Positions 7,041-14,177 of a stretch of DNA of 15,864 nt are shown piece after piece. Source of the stretch: Parabacteroides sp. (lineage in GTDB: Bacteria; Bacteroidota; Bacteroidia; Bacteroidales; Tannerellaceae); assembly GCA_019411205.1 (NCBI GenBank), contig DXRF01000032.1:1518-17381 (forward strand), in the 5' to 3' direction. Every line of letters begins with the position of its first letter. Position 1 is the first letter of the stretch. The notes beneath the pieces are model-generated. The model was not told the DNA's origin. It did not search any database and worked only from the letters and a program-made list of their open reading frames with translations. A program made the position numbers and the translations under genes.

Positions 7041-7065
7041 TGTTATTACTAAAAACAACATAACA

Positions 7066-7629
7066 ATGAAATATCTGATAACAGGACTTGGAAATATCGG
7101 CTCCGAATATTTAGGGACTCGTCATAACATCGGATTCCGTGTTGTAAATGCACTGGCAGAAGATGCCGGTGTCTCTTTCACGGAAGAACGTTATGGTGCA
7201 ATCGCACGGATGCGTGTCAAGAACTGTGAGCTGATCGTACTGAAACCTAACACGTTCATGAACCTGAGCGGTAATGCCGTCCGCTACTGGTTGCAGAAAG
7301 AAAACATTCCGGTAGAGAATCTGTTAGTCATAGTGGACGATCTGGCACTTCCGTTCGGGACACTCCGCCTGAAACCGAAAGGCAGCGATGCCGGACACAA
7401 CGGATTGAAAAACATCCAACAGCTGTTAGGCACACAAGAATACAGCCGCCTTCGTTTCGGTATCGGCAGCGATTTCCCGCGTGGAGGACAAATCAACTAT
7501 GTGCTTGGCAAGTTTCCGCCGGAAGAACTCCAGGAGATGCCGGATAAGATAAAACGGGCGGTAGAAATCATCAAAAGTTTCTGCCTGGCCGGCGTACAGA
7601 ATACAATGAACCAATACAATAATAAATAA
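7066..7629 (+). CDS. pth: Peptidyl-tRNA hydrolase
   Basis: A 187-residue bacterial Pth that cleaves the ester bond of peptidyl-tRNAs dropped from stalled ribosomes, recycling tRNA in the cytoplasm. Family signatures are all present: GLGNIGSEYLGTRHNIGF (7-24) with N10 and the catalytic H20, KPNTFMNLSG (60-69) with N66, VDDLALPFG (90-98) with D91/D92, KGSDAGHNGLKNI (105-117) with N112, and RLRFGIG. Length is normal for the family (about 190). It lies 84 nt after rplY across a terminator-like hairpin and 93 nt before the S4-domain gene. All three act on the 50S/peptidyl-tRNA axis. Confidence 0.96.
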   Translation: MKYLITGLGNIGSEYLGTRHNIGFRVVNALAEDAGVSFTEERYGAIARMRVKNCELIVLKPNTFMNLSGNAVRYWLQKENIPVENLLVIVDDLALPFGTLRLKPKGSDAGHNGLKNIQQLLGTQEYSRLRFGIGSDFPRGGQINYVLGKFPPEELQEMPDKIKRAVEIIKSFCLAGVQNTMNQYNNK

Positions 7630-7636
7630 ATGAACA

Positions 7637-7703
7637 ATTGACAACAGACAATGGACAATTAAATGGTTTTGCCACTAAAAAAGGTCCATGTCTCATTGTC
7701 AAT
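7637..7703. repeat. Imperfect inverted repeat between pth and the S4 gene
   Basis: Arms 7637-7656 and 7684-7703 pair in three blocks (ATTGACAA/TTGTCAAT, GACA/TGTC and TGGAC/GTCCA) separated by small internal loops, around a 27-nt centre. The left side is rich in the motif GACAA. It resembles a short dispersed intergenic repeat and could act as a weak terminator or mRNA processing hairpin. No promoter for the downstream gene was recognised inside it. Confidence 0.5.
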
Positions 7704-7722
7704 AGTTCCTTGTCTACAGTTT

Positions 7723-8157
7723 ATGAATGAAGTCCGTATAGACAAATGGATGTGGGCCACCCGCATATTCAAGACACGTACCATAGCAGCCGAGGCTTGC
7801 AAGAAAAACAGGGTGATGATAAACGGAGTCAACGTAAAACCTTCCCGCATGATCAAAGTCGGAGAAGTGATTCAGGTACGAAAGCCACCTATCACCTTTT
7901 CCTTCAAGGTACTCGATTTAACAGAACGCCGTATGGGAGCCAAACTGGTGCCTGATTATCTGGAAAACGTCACAACTCCCGACCAATACGAAATATTGGA
8001 AATGAACCGCATATCCGGATTCGTAGACCGTGCACGCGGCTTAGGCCGTCCGACCAAGAAAGACCGTCGCGAACTGGAGCAGTTTACCGATCTGGGGATG
8101 ATGAACGATGGATTTGATTTCGAGTTTGACTTCGAGGATCCGGAAGACGAAGAGTAA
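7723..8157 (+). CDS. hslR: Hsp15-like S4-domain RNA-binding protein (ribosome-associated)
   Basis: A 144-residue protein with an N-terminal S4 RNA-binding domain (about 4-60: VRIDKWMWATRIFKTRT, then KKNRVMINGVNVKPSRMIKVGE). A linker with LGRPTKKDRREL (107-118) is typical of HslR/YrfH proteins. The C-terminal tail is very acidic (FDFEFDFEDPEDEE). Hsp15 of E. coli binds free 50S subunits carrying a nascent chain on tRNA and helps recycle them. The start at 7723 was chosen because S4 homology begins within four residues. An in-frame ATG at 7663 would add 20 residues encoded inside the inverted repeat and is unlikely. Convergent with the downstream minus-strand genes. The symbol follows the family and is less certain than the domain. 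Confidence 0.85.
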   Translation: MNEVRIDKWMWATRIFKTRTIAAEACKKNRVMINGVNVKPSRMIKVGEVIQVRKPPITFSFKVLDLTERRMGAKLVPDYLENVTTPDQYEILEMNRISGFVDRARGLGRPTKKDRRELEQFTDLGMMNDGFDFEFDFEDPEDEE

Positions 8158-8170
8158 ACTCGTTTTTTTT
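8151..8170 (+). terminator. Possible short terminator after the S4 gene
   Basis: A very small stem (GAGT/ACTC around the stop codon) is followed by eight T residues at 8163-8170, in the 12-nt gap between convergent genes. The T-tract is clear but the stem is short, so activity is uncertain. Confidence 0.35.
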
Positions 8171-8783
8171 CACAGCAAGGGCTGTAGCTCCTTTTCAAAT
8201 ATCTGCCTGCTGATTATACGATAATGCGGCGAATAGGACTCTTCGAAAACCTTGCTGTGATGTCCCACATATTCTCCCCTATCCAAACGGTCTTCTATTT
8301 CTTTGCGATCGGCATCGTAACCAGGCAGGGAAAGTCCCATCGAACGGATAATAGACTCAATCCGCAGCCATTCTCTTTGCCACTCGGCAACTGTAATAGG
8401 ACGGACACCGTTCACGCTCCGGACAAACGCATTAAAGAATATATCATAAGGAACACGGCCGTTTTTGATAACCGAGAGGTTTACCCTAAGAAAGTTTCCT
8501 TCCCAGCCGGTCGGCTCGCAATCTCTCCTGTACACTCCGTATAGGAGACCAGTTCACGCCGCAAGTAATCACCGGCAGCCGTCGTATCGCTGATGATATG
8601 CCCGGGACCGAATTTATCCTGAAAGAAATTTTTGTATAAGTCTTTCAATGTTGATTTCGGATAGGTTTGCATCTGCCGACAAACGGCATCACGCACCGCT
8701 TTTTCGAAATCCTTCTTTTCTGTTGCCGAAAGACAAAGACAGAAAAGAAGGAACAAGGTCAGAAATCTGTATTTCCACATCAT
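8170..8783 (-). pseudogene. Secreted protein of unknown function, broken by a frameshift
   Basis: Two overlapping minus-strand frames make one protein of about 204 residues. The first (8783 down to 8481) begins with a signal peptide, MMWKYRFLTLFLLFCLCLSA, and runs through FGPGHIISDTTAAGDYLRREL. It then leaves the sensible frame near 8535 and stops. The second frame carries on with EPTGWEGNFLRVNLSVI, followed by FFNAFVRSVNGVRPITVAEW and a charged C-terminus ending at 8170. One missing base (or two extra) between about 8516 and 8550 would rejoin them. No slippery heptamer was seen, so programmed frameshifting is unlikely. A real mutation or a sequencing error are the options. The ATG follows the stop of the TlpA-like gene with no gap (TAAATG), so it was the last gene of that operon. 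I do not recognise a functional family. Confidence 0.75.
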
Positions 8784-9767
8784 TTATTTAATTACTTCTT
8801 TCAGTTTTTTGTGCAAATCCTCGCCAGTTATGTTTTTAGCGACAATCACTCCATCAGGATCCAGCAGGAGATTGGCCGGAATGCCACGAACCCCGTAAAG
8901 AGCCGGAATTTCCGAATCCCAATATTTCAAATCGGAAAGATGTGTCCAAGCCAGATTATCGTCGGCAATCGCTTTCATCCACTTGCTTTTATCCTTATCC
9001 AGGGAAATCCCCACAATCGTAAAGTTTTTATCTTTATATTCATTAAACGCCTTTACCACATTCGGATTCTCGCGACGACAAGGAGGACACCAGGATGCCC
9101 AGAAATCCAACAGTACATATTTACCTCTGAAATCAGAAAGCGAAACAGAGACTCCCGCCGTATCTGGCAATGAAAATTCAGGAGCCACCTTCCCTATCTG
9201 CACATTTTCCAACTGCTTGATAATACCATCCAAATCTTTTACATACGGACAACCGGCCAGTTCGGGAGAAATCTTGGCACGAGTTGCCTTCAGCTCATCC
9301 AGCGGCAACTGGTAAGTGAAGTAACGATACAGATAAAAAGCGGCGGCAGGCGAAGCCGGATACTTGGTGATCAGACTGTCTATGTCATACCCTTCTTCAA
9401 AAACCTTCTCGGCATTCTCCTGAAAGATTGTATTGACAGGAGAATTACGGACCGTAATCGTTTCACCGTCATTACTTATCCTCACATCCATATTCGTATT
9501 TTCGACAAAGAGCTGAACCGGATAATTCATATCTTCCGTTGCCAGACCAAACAATAAAGGCTGATCCACTTCTCCCTTAAAAGTAAATTTTCCCTCTTTT
9601 AATTCTGCCGTATCGACATCAAAAAACATCTTATTCCGGAAGGACTTGAGATAAACTTTCCCTTCCGCCCTGCCGGTCACTTCTCCATTTATCACATAAC
9701 CTTTCGGTGCTTCCTGGCAACTCGCCAACATCAAGGCCACCAAGACTGTTACTGCTAATCGTTTCAT
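8784..9767 (-). CDS. TlpA-like thioredoxin-fold lipoprotein with DUF4369-like N-terminal domain
   Basis: A 327-residue lipoprotein anchored outside the inner membrane. The signal peptide ends in the lipobox LASC with C17 as the lipidated residue. Residues about 23-110 form a beta-rich DUF4369-like domain (GYVINGEVTGRAEGKVYLKS). A helical linker follows (about 115-190), then an AhpC/TSA-type thioredoxin domain (190-327) with the redox motif WCPPC (226-230) and the cis-proline segment GIPAN (295-299). Such proteins are abundant in Bacteroidales and probably act as thiol-disulfide reductants or isomerases for exported proteins. It is 18 nt downstream of the EFR1-type gene and abuts the frameshifted secreted gene, so the three form one minus-strand unit. 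The electron partner is not in the window. Confidence 0.92.
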   Translation of the reverse strand: MKRLAVTVLVALMLASCQEAPKGYVINGEVTGRAEGKVYLKSFRNKMFFDVDTAELKEGKFTFKGEVDQPLLFGLATEDMNYPVQLFVENTNMDVRISNDGETITVRNSPVNTIFQENAEKVFEEGYDIDSLITKYPASPAAAFYLYRYFTYQLPLDELKATRAKISPELAGCPYVKDLDGIIKQLENVQIGKVAPEFSLPDTAGVSVSLSDFRGKYVLLDFWASWCPPCRRENPNVVKAFNEYKDKNFTIVGISLDKDKSKWMKAIADDNLAWTHLSDLKYWDSEIPALYGVRGIPANLLLDPDGVIVAKNITGEDLHKKLKEVIK

Positions 9768-9785
9768 TTCTATTTGTTTTGTTTA

Positions 9786-10559
9786 TTATTTAATCTCAGG
9801 GTGATGATATCGCCCTTTTTTCAGCGTTCCCTTTCCATATTCGATCGCACGAACCGGACAGCGGTGAATACAAGCGACACACTGCACACAAGTATCCGTC
9901 CAAACAGGCTTCCCTGCCTGCATGCTGATCGTTCCGGTCGGACAAATCCGTTCACACAACCCACAGGAAATGCAAGCATCCGTCACCCTGAAGGAATTAC
10001 TTCCAATGGCCAGATGTGCAAAAAGAGGATAAATCCAGTAACTTTTCAGACCGGGCATGCTTCCTGTTCGATACAAAACAGCCTGCTGATCTTCCCGGAT
10101 CGCTTCAATAATCTCAGCGACGCGTGCCGGGGCATCCTGCAGTTTCCGTTCCTCCACATCTTTGTCGTCTACATCGAAACCGGGCAGCAAGATATAATTG
10201 TTCGGCATAATAACAGAGTATGCAGCCGTAAGTGATACCGCTCTTTTTCCTAACGCTTTCCCGATCAGCCGATCCGTATATCCACATTCATCTCCGCAGG
10301 TAGAAACAGAATAGACCGGTTGCCCGGCATATCCGTTCAAAGTCAGACGGGAGATAAAGCGTGTAACAGGCACCGCCGGTCCCCACGAATGCACAGGATA
10401 GACGAACAATATCTTTTCATCCGGACGAACCGGATAAACCAAGCCTACCTCTTTCTTTTGCAGTTCATCCGCAATTGAAATCAACGGTTCTCCCAACGCC
10501 TCACTCAGAGTCTTTGCCACCCAAAGAGAGTTTCCTGTTCCGGTAAAATAAAATATCAT
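9786..10559 (-). CDS. EFR1-type flavodoxin/ferredoxin fusion
   Basis: A 257-residue electron-transfer protein. The N-terminal flavodoxin-like domain (1 to about 165) has the FMN-phosphate loop YFTGTGNS (4-11). The C-terminal bacterial ferredoxin domain carries two [4Fe-4S] motifs: C196, C199, C202, C206 with following Pro, and C224, C227, C230, C234 with following Pro. This matches the EFR1 family of anaerobes. The expected role is low-potential electron carriage in the cytoplasm; the partner enzyme is unknown. It is the first gene of a minus-strand unit with the TlpA-like lipoprotein. A TAnnTTTG-type -7 element lies 22 bp upstream. Linking it to the thioredoxin lipoprotein as a redox relay is speculative, because the two act on opposite sides of the membrane. 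Confidence 0.9.
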   Translation of the reverse strand: MIFYFTGTGNSLWVAKTLSEALGEPLISIADELQKKEVGLVYPVRPDEKILFVYPVHSWGPAVPVTRFISRLTLNGYAGQPVYSVSTCGDECGYTDRLIGKALGKRAVSLTAAYSVIMPNNYILLPGFDVDDKDVEERKLQDAPARVAEIIEAIREDQQAVLYRTGSMPGLKSYWIYPLFAHLAIGSNSFRVTDACISCGLCERICPTGTISMQAGKPVWTDTCVQCVACIHRCPVRAIEYGKGTLKKGRYHHPEIK

Positions 10560-10581
10560 ATTCCTAATTTTGTTTCAAACA

Positions 10582-10589
10582 CAAAAGTA
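10582..10589 (-). promoter_or_regulatory. Probable -7 element for the EFR1-type operon
   Basis: On the minus strand this reads TACTTTTG, an exact match to TAnnTTTG, 22 bp before the start codon. No good TTTG was found at the expected distance upstream, so the call is moderate. The rest of 10560-10772 is a divergent intergenic region with no convincing gene. Confidence 0.5.
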
Positions 10590-10718
10590 AGTATAATTCA
10601 AGAATACATCTCACATCAACCTTATTAAGAAACCTAAATGACTACGTTATGAAGATTACAATGGAACCTTACACACGTTATGATTCCTGTCTGAAGCCTA
10701 CTTTTACTTTTGTGGAGA

Positions 10719-10750
10719 TTTGGAGCGGACATTTTTTATATTTTAATTTG
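10719..10750 (+). promoter_or_regulatory. Probable promoter of the M28 peptidase gene
   Basis: TTTG at 10719-10722 and TTAATTTG at 10743-10750 (one mismatch to TAnnTTTG) are separated by 20 bp. They lie 22 bp before the chosen start at 10773. A second exact -7 match, TACTTTTG at 10705-10712, lacks a -33 partner. Confidence 0.5.
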
Positions 10751-10772
10751 CATTACCATAAACACACACAAG

Positions 10773-12317
10773 ATGAAAAGAGCTTTACTTATTTGGGCTT
10801 CGATGGTTTGCATGGCCGTTCATTCGGCTCCGGCACAGGATGCAGCAGTAAACAAAATCATCGAAATCGGTCAAACAGACAATCAGGTGATGGATCATTT
10901 AGATGTACTCACCAACCGCATCGGCGGCCGCGTGATCGGCTCGAACGCTTATGACAATGCAGTTGAATGGGTCGCTTCGAAATTCAAGGAATGGGGTTTG
11001 GAAGTTGAACTGCAGGAAGCCGGTACACTGCCGGTCGGCTTCAACCGCGGGCCGTGGTTCGGCAAGCTATTAGGAGAAAACGGGATGGAACTGCATTTCG
11101 TCACCCCCTCCTACACTGCAGGGACAAAAGGTGTTCAACGCGGACACGTCTTACAAGAACCGCTTACCCAAAGCGAATTCGACCGCATAAAAGGACAACT
11201 GAAAGGGGCGTGGGTACTGATTAACGGAAAGAATGTTGGTTGGCCGGTCGACCGTTCCGCCAAAGGCGACTCCATCCGTGCTGCCATCATTGCCGAAAAC
11301 AACGAAACGGTCCGAAAGAACCGCCAGATCATGGAAGATAACTGGCGCAACAATACCAATACCCCGCTACTGTCATTGAAAGAGGATGTCCCGGCCTTGT
11401 TCTACAAACAGATGTGCGAAGCCGGTGTATTAGGCTTTATCCAATCAGCTTCCGTTCCTTTGCGTGCACTCTATGACAAGGCTGTCATGCACGATCCGAC
11501 TTTCACCTTCGATAACCTACCGGAGGTTTGCGACATCAAGTTGGACGAACACCAATACGCTACCATCAAGCAGATGGTAAAGGAACGCCGTACTTTTTTC
11601 CTCGAATTCGATATCCGCAACCATTTCCGTATGGGGCCGGTAAAATACTATAATGTGATCGGTAAGATCAAAGGCTCCAAATACCCGGATGAGTATGTGA
11701 TGGCAAGCGGCCATCTGGATGCGTTCGACGTGGCGACAGGTGGTGTGGACTGCGGTTCCGGCGTCACTCCGGTGATGGAAGCGGCCCGTATGATCATGAA
11801 ATCCGGAGCGAAGCCCAAACGGACGATGCTGTTCTGTGCTTTCGCTGGCGAAGAATTCGGATTGTTAGGTTCTACAGCCTGGGTTAAAGCCAATAAGGAT
11901 AAATTAGACAAAATCTCCAACCTGTTCAATCGTGACGGAGGCCCGACACCTCCCGTCGGACTCAATGTTCCGAAAGCGATGTACCAGGATTTCGTAAAAA
12001 TATGCGAACCGATCAAGAAGATCCGCCCCGACTACCCGTTCGAAGTAAAAGAAGCCGGCCCGTTCACCCAACCATCCAAACCTGCCGGTACGGATGCTTC
12101 GGTCTTTGCAGTCGAAGCAGTCCCAGCCATCGCCTTCAACGAAAAGGACATCAAAGGATACAACTTCAACTACGGCGAAATCTGGCATACCGAACGCGAC
12201 ACTTACAGCAAAAGCATCCCGGAGTATCAGGAACACGCCGCCACAGTAATGGCAATCGTGACGCTGGGAGTGGCCAACTTGGAGCATCTGCTGTCAAGAG
12301 AAGGCTTGTATAAGTAA
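10773..12317 (+). CDS. Secreted M28-family metallopeptidase (carboxypeptidase Q-like)
   Basis: A 514-residue exported peptidase. The start at 10773 gives a clean signal peptide (MKRALLIWASMVCMAVHSAPAQ, cleavage near 22); the longer in-frame ATG at 10710 would place 21 extra residues over the promoter. After an N-terminal segment (LTNRIGGRVIGS, 46-57) and an inserted PA-like region (about 105-280) comes the di-zinc core. Its ligand candidates are H314 (SGHLDAFD), D326 (VDCGSG), E360/E361 (AGEEFGLLGS), D388 (FNRDGG) and H472 (IWHTERDT). The pattern GSKYPDEYVMASGHLD and the end region closely resemble animal carboxypeptidase Q (PGCP). Expected activity is release of amino acids from small peptides in the periplasm or outside the cell. 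It appears monocistronic, followed by a strong hairpin. Exact specificity is not visible. Confidence 0.92.
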   Translation: MKRALLIWASMVCMAVHSAPAQDAAVNKIIEIGQTDNQVMDHLDVLTNRIGGRVIGSNAYDNAVEWVASKFKEWGLEVELQEAGTLPVGFNRGPWFGKLLGENGMELHFVTPSYTAGTKGVQRGHVLQEPLTQSEFDRIKGQLKGAWVLINGKNVGWPVDRSAKGDSIRAAIIAENNETVRKNRQIMEDNWRNNTNTPLLSLKEDVPALFYKQMCEAGVLGFIQSASVPLRALYDKAVMHDPTFTFDNLPEVCDIKLDEHQYATIKQMVKERRTFFLEFDIRNHFRMGPVKYYNVIGKIKGSKYPDEYVMASGHLDAFDVATGGVDCGSGVTPVMEAARMIMKSGAKPKRTMLFCAFAGEEFGLLGSTAWVKANKDKLDKISNLFNRDGGPTPPVGLNVPKAMYQDFVKICEPIKKIRPDYPFEVKEAGPFTQPSKPAGTDASVFAVEAVPAIAFNEKDIKGYNFNYGEIWHTERDTYSKSIPEYQEHAATVMAIVTLGVANLEHLLSREGLYK

Positions 12318-12335
12318 AACTTCAGAAAGAGATGA

Positions 12336-12396
12336 CAAACCCATAGCTTTACGGAGGCTAACCCTATGTGTTAGCCTCCGTAAAGCTATGGGTTTG
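12336..12396 (+). terminator. Perfect 26-bp hairpin after the M28 peptidase gene
   Basis: Arms 12336-12361 and 12371-12396 are exact reverse complements over 26 bp, with a 9-nt loop. The sequence then reads CGATATTTTTACT. It begins 18 nt after the peptidase stop, as expected for an intrinsic terminator, although the T-run is short and the stem unusually long. Its right arm runs into the promoter region of the next gene. Confidence 0.8.
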
Positions 12397-12408
12397 CGAT
12401 ATTTTTAC

Positions 12409-12416
12409 TACCTTTG
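12409..12416 (+). promoter_or_regulatory. Probable -7 element for the ABC-F gene
   Basis: TACCTTTG matches TAnnTTTG exactly, 34 bp before the start codon. The -33 position would fall within the right arm of the 12336-12396 hairpin, where only weak matches occur: TATG with an 18-bp spacer, or TTTG with a 12-bp spacer. Confidence 0.55.
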
Positions 12417-12450
12417 CCCATTCAAAAGCAAATTAATAGGTATATAAGAT

Positions 12451-14064
12451 ATGATAACGGTTAACAATCTGGACGTACAGTTCGGAAAACGTATCCTGTT
12501 CCAGGATGTCAATATGAAATTTACACCGGGCAACTGCTACGGTATCATCGGAGCTAACGGCGCCGGTAAATCAACATTCCTCCGTGTTATCAGCAAACAG
12601 CTGGACCCTACACGCGGAACAGTGTCTTTAGGTCCGGGTGAACGTCTTTCTGTATTGAGCCAGGATCACTTCGCATTCGACGAATATACCGTAATGGACA
12701 CGGTGTTGATGGGGCACACCACCCTTTGGGAGGTGATGAGCGAGAAAAACGCCCTGTATGCAAAGCCTGATTTCAACGATGCCGACGGTATCCGCGTATC
12801 GGAACTGGAAGAGAAATTTGCCGAGATGGAAGGCTGGAATGCAGAAAGTGATGCCGCTGCCCTGTTGAGCGGCTTGGGTATCGCGGAAGAATTCCACTAC
12901 ACACTGATGAAAGACATGAGCGGTAAGCAGAAAGTACGTGTCCTGCTGGCACGCGCCCTCTTCGGACAACCCGATAACCTGTTGCTGGACGAGCCGACCA
13001 ACGACCTCGACCTTGAAACCGTTATGTGGCTTGAAAACTATCTGGCAAACTTCGAACACACCGTGTTGGTTGTCAGCCACGACCGTCACTTCCTCGACTC
13101 TGTCTGTACCCATACGGTAGATATCGATTTCGGCAAACTGCAAATGTTCGCCGGCAACTACAGCTTCTGGTACGAATCCAGCCAGTTAGCACTTCGCCAG
13201 CAGCAGAACCAGAATAAGAAAGCGGAAGAGAAGAAGAAAGAATTGGAAGAGTTCATCCGTCGTTTCAGTGCCAACGTAGCGAAGTCCAAACAGACGACCA
13301 GCCGCAAGAAAATGTTGGAGAAACTGAACATCGAAGAGATCAAGCCGTCTTCACGACGCTATCCGGGTATCTTGTTCACTCCGAACCGCGAGCCGGGCAA
13401 CCAGATATTGGAAGTAAAGGGACTGACAAAGTCCATCGAGGGAAAAGTCCTGTTCCAGGATCTGAACTTCAACGTGGAGAAAGACGACAAGATCGTATTC
13501 ATCAGTCACGACCCACGTGCGATGACCGCTCTTTTCCAGATCATCAATGGAGAAGAAAAGGCCGACGCCGGAACGTATCAGTGGGGACAAACCATCACAA
13601 CGACCTATCTGCCACTCGACAACTCCAAGTATTTCAACTCGGATTACAACCTGATCGACTGGCTGAGCCAATTCTCGCCCGACACCAACGAAGTCTTCCT
13701 GAAAGGCTTCCTCGGACGTATGCTGTTTTCCGGCGAAGAACTGTTGAAGAAAGTGAGCGTACTTTCCGGAGGTGAAAAGATGCGTTGTATGATCTCCCGT
13801 ATGATGTTGACGGATGCCAACTGTATCATCCTCGACACGCCGACCAACCATCTGGATTTGGAATCCATCCAAGCATTCAACAACACGTTGCAGTCATTCA
13901 AAGGAAACATCCTGTTCTCCAGCCATGACCACGAGTTCATCCAGACGGTTGCCAACCGCATCATCGAGCTGACTCCGAACGGCGTTATCGACCGTATGAT
14001 GGAATACGACGATTATATTACCGATCCGACGATTGCCGAGCTGAGAGAAAAGCTTTATAAATAA
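12451..14064 (+). CDS. ABC-F family ATPase, YbiT-like, with degenerate second nucleotide-binding domain
   Basis: A 537-residue soluble protein with two ABC domains and no membrane segments. ABC-F proteins act at the ribosomal E site to rescue or regulate translation, and some protect against antibiotics. NBD1 has Walker A GANGAGKST (34-42), Q71, a weak signature MSGKQ (156-160), Walker B LLLDEP with catalytic E181, and H210. The linker (about 242-310) is charged and helical, as in the family. NBD2 has lost Walker A (FISHDPRAM, 350-358, without the GKS/T core). Its Q-loop Gln is replaced by L389 and the catalytic Glu by T463 (ILDTPTNHLD). It keeps a good signature LSGGE (438-442) and H492. The intact P-loop therefore faces the intact signature (one working site), and the degenerate pair forms the second. 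It is monocistronic between two hairpins. Length and NBD1 resemble E. coli YbiT. Confidence 0.93.
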   Translation: MITVNNLDVQFGKRILFQDVNMKFTPGNCYGIIGANGAGKSTFLRVISKQLDPTRGTVSLGPGERLSVLSQDHFAFDEYTVMDTVLMGHTTLWEVMSEKNALYAKPDFNDADGIRVSELEEKFAEMEGWNAESDAAALLSGLGIAEEFHYTLMKDMSGKQKVRVLLARALFGQPDNLLLDEPTNDLDLETVMWLENYLANFEHTVLVVSHDRHFLDSVCTHTVDIDFGKLQMFAGNYSFWYESSQLALRQQQNQNKKAEEKKKELEEFIRRFSANVAKSKQTTSRKKMLEKLNIEEIKPSSRRYPGILFTPNREPGNQILEVKGLTKSIEGKVLFQDLNFNVEKDDKIVFISHDPRAMTALFQIINGEEKADAGTYQWGQTITTTYLPLDNSKYFNSDYNLIDWLSQFSPDTNEVFLKGFLGRMLFSGEELLKKVSVLSGGEKMRCMISRMMLTDANCIILDTPTNHLDLESIQAFNNTLQSFKGNILFSSHDHEFIQTVANRIIELTPNGVIDRMMEYDDYITDPTIAELREKLYK

Positions 14065-14098
14065 ACAAGCATTGATCACTTCTCGAAAGAAGAATCTG

Positions 14099-14145
14099 GT
14101 ACGCTGATGGCGCGGATAAGACGAATAACCGCACCATCAGCGTAC
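14099..14145 (+). terminator. Terminator-like hairpin after the ABC-F gene
   Basis: Arms 14099-14115 and 14129-14145 pair over 17 bp with one mismatch around a 13-nt loop, 34 nt after the ABC-F stop. TTGGCTCTTTCT follows. The next gene starts 32 nt beyond it, and no TAnnTTTG element was found in that gap. Confidence 0.65.
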
Positions 14146-14177
14146 TTGGCTCTTTCTCCAATATCTTCCCCCTGTAT

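Noticed and set aside
7663..7722. N-terminal extension of the S4-domain protein from an ATG at 7663
   Set aside because: The extra 20 residues are encoded within an inverted repeat, and S4 homology begins only after the ATG at 7723.
8481..8550. Programmed ribosomal frameshift in the minus-strand secreted gene
   Set aside because: No slippery heptamer or downstream pseudoknot was apparent near the crossover, so a mutation or sequencing error is more likely.
9774..10235. Plus-strand open frame of 153 codons antisense to the EFR1-type gene
   Set aside because: The minus strand here carries an intact flavodoxin-ferredoxin with all eight cluster cysteines, while the plus frame shows no recognisable domain.
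10649..10954. Plus-strand open frame of 101 codons upstream of and overlapping the M28 peptidase start
   Set aside because: It is out of frame with the peptidase, covers its promoter and signal peptide, and has a low-complexity translation.
12628..13143. Minus-strand open frame of 171 codons inside the ABC-F gene
   Set aside because: It is a codon-bias shadow of a well-supported ABC-F coding region with no motif of its own.
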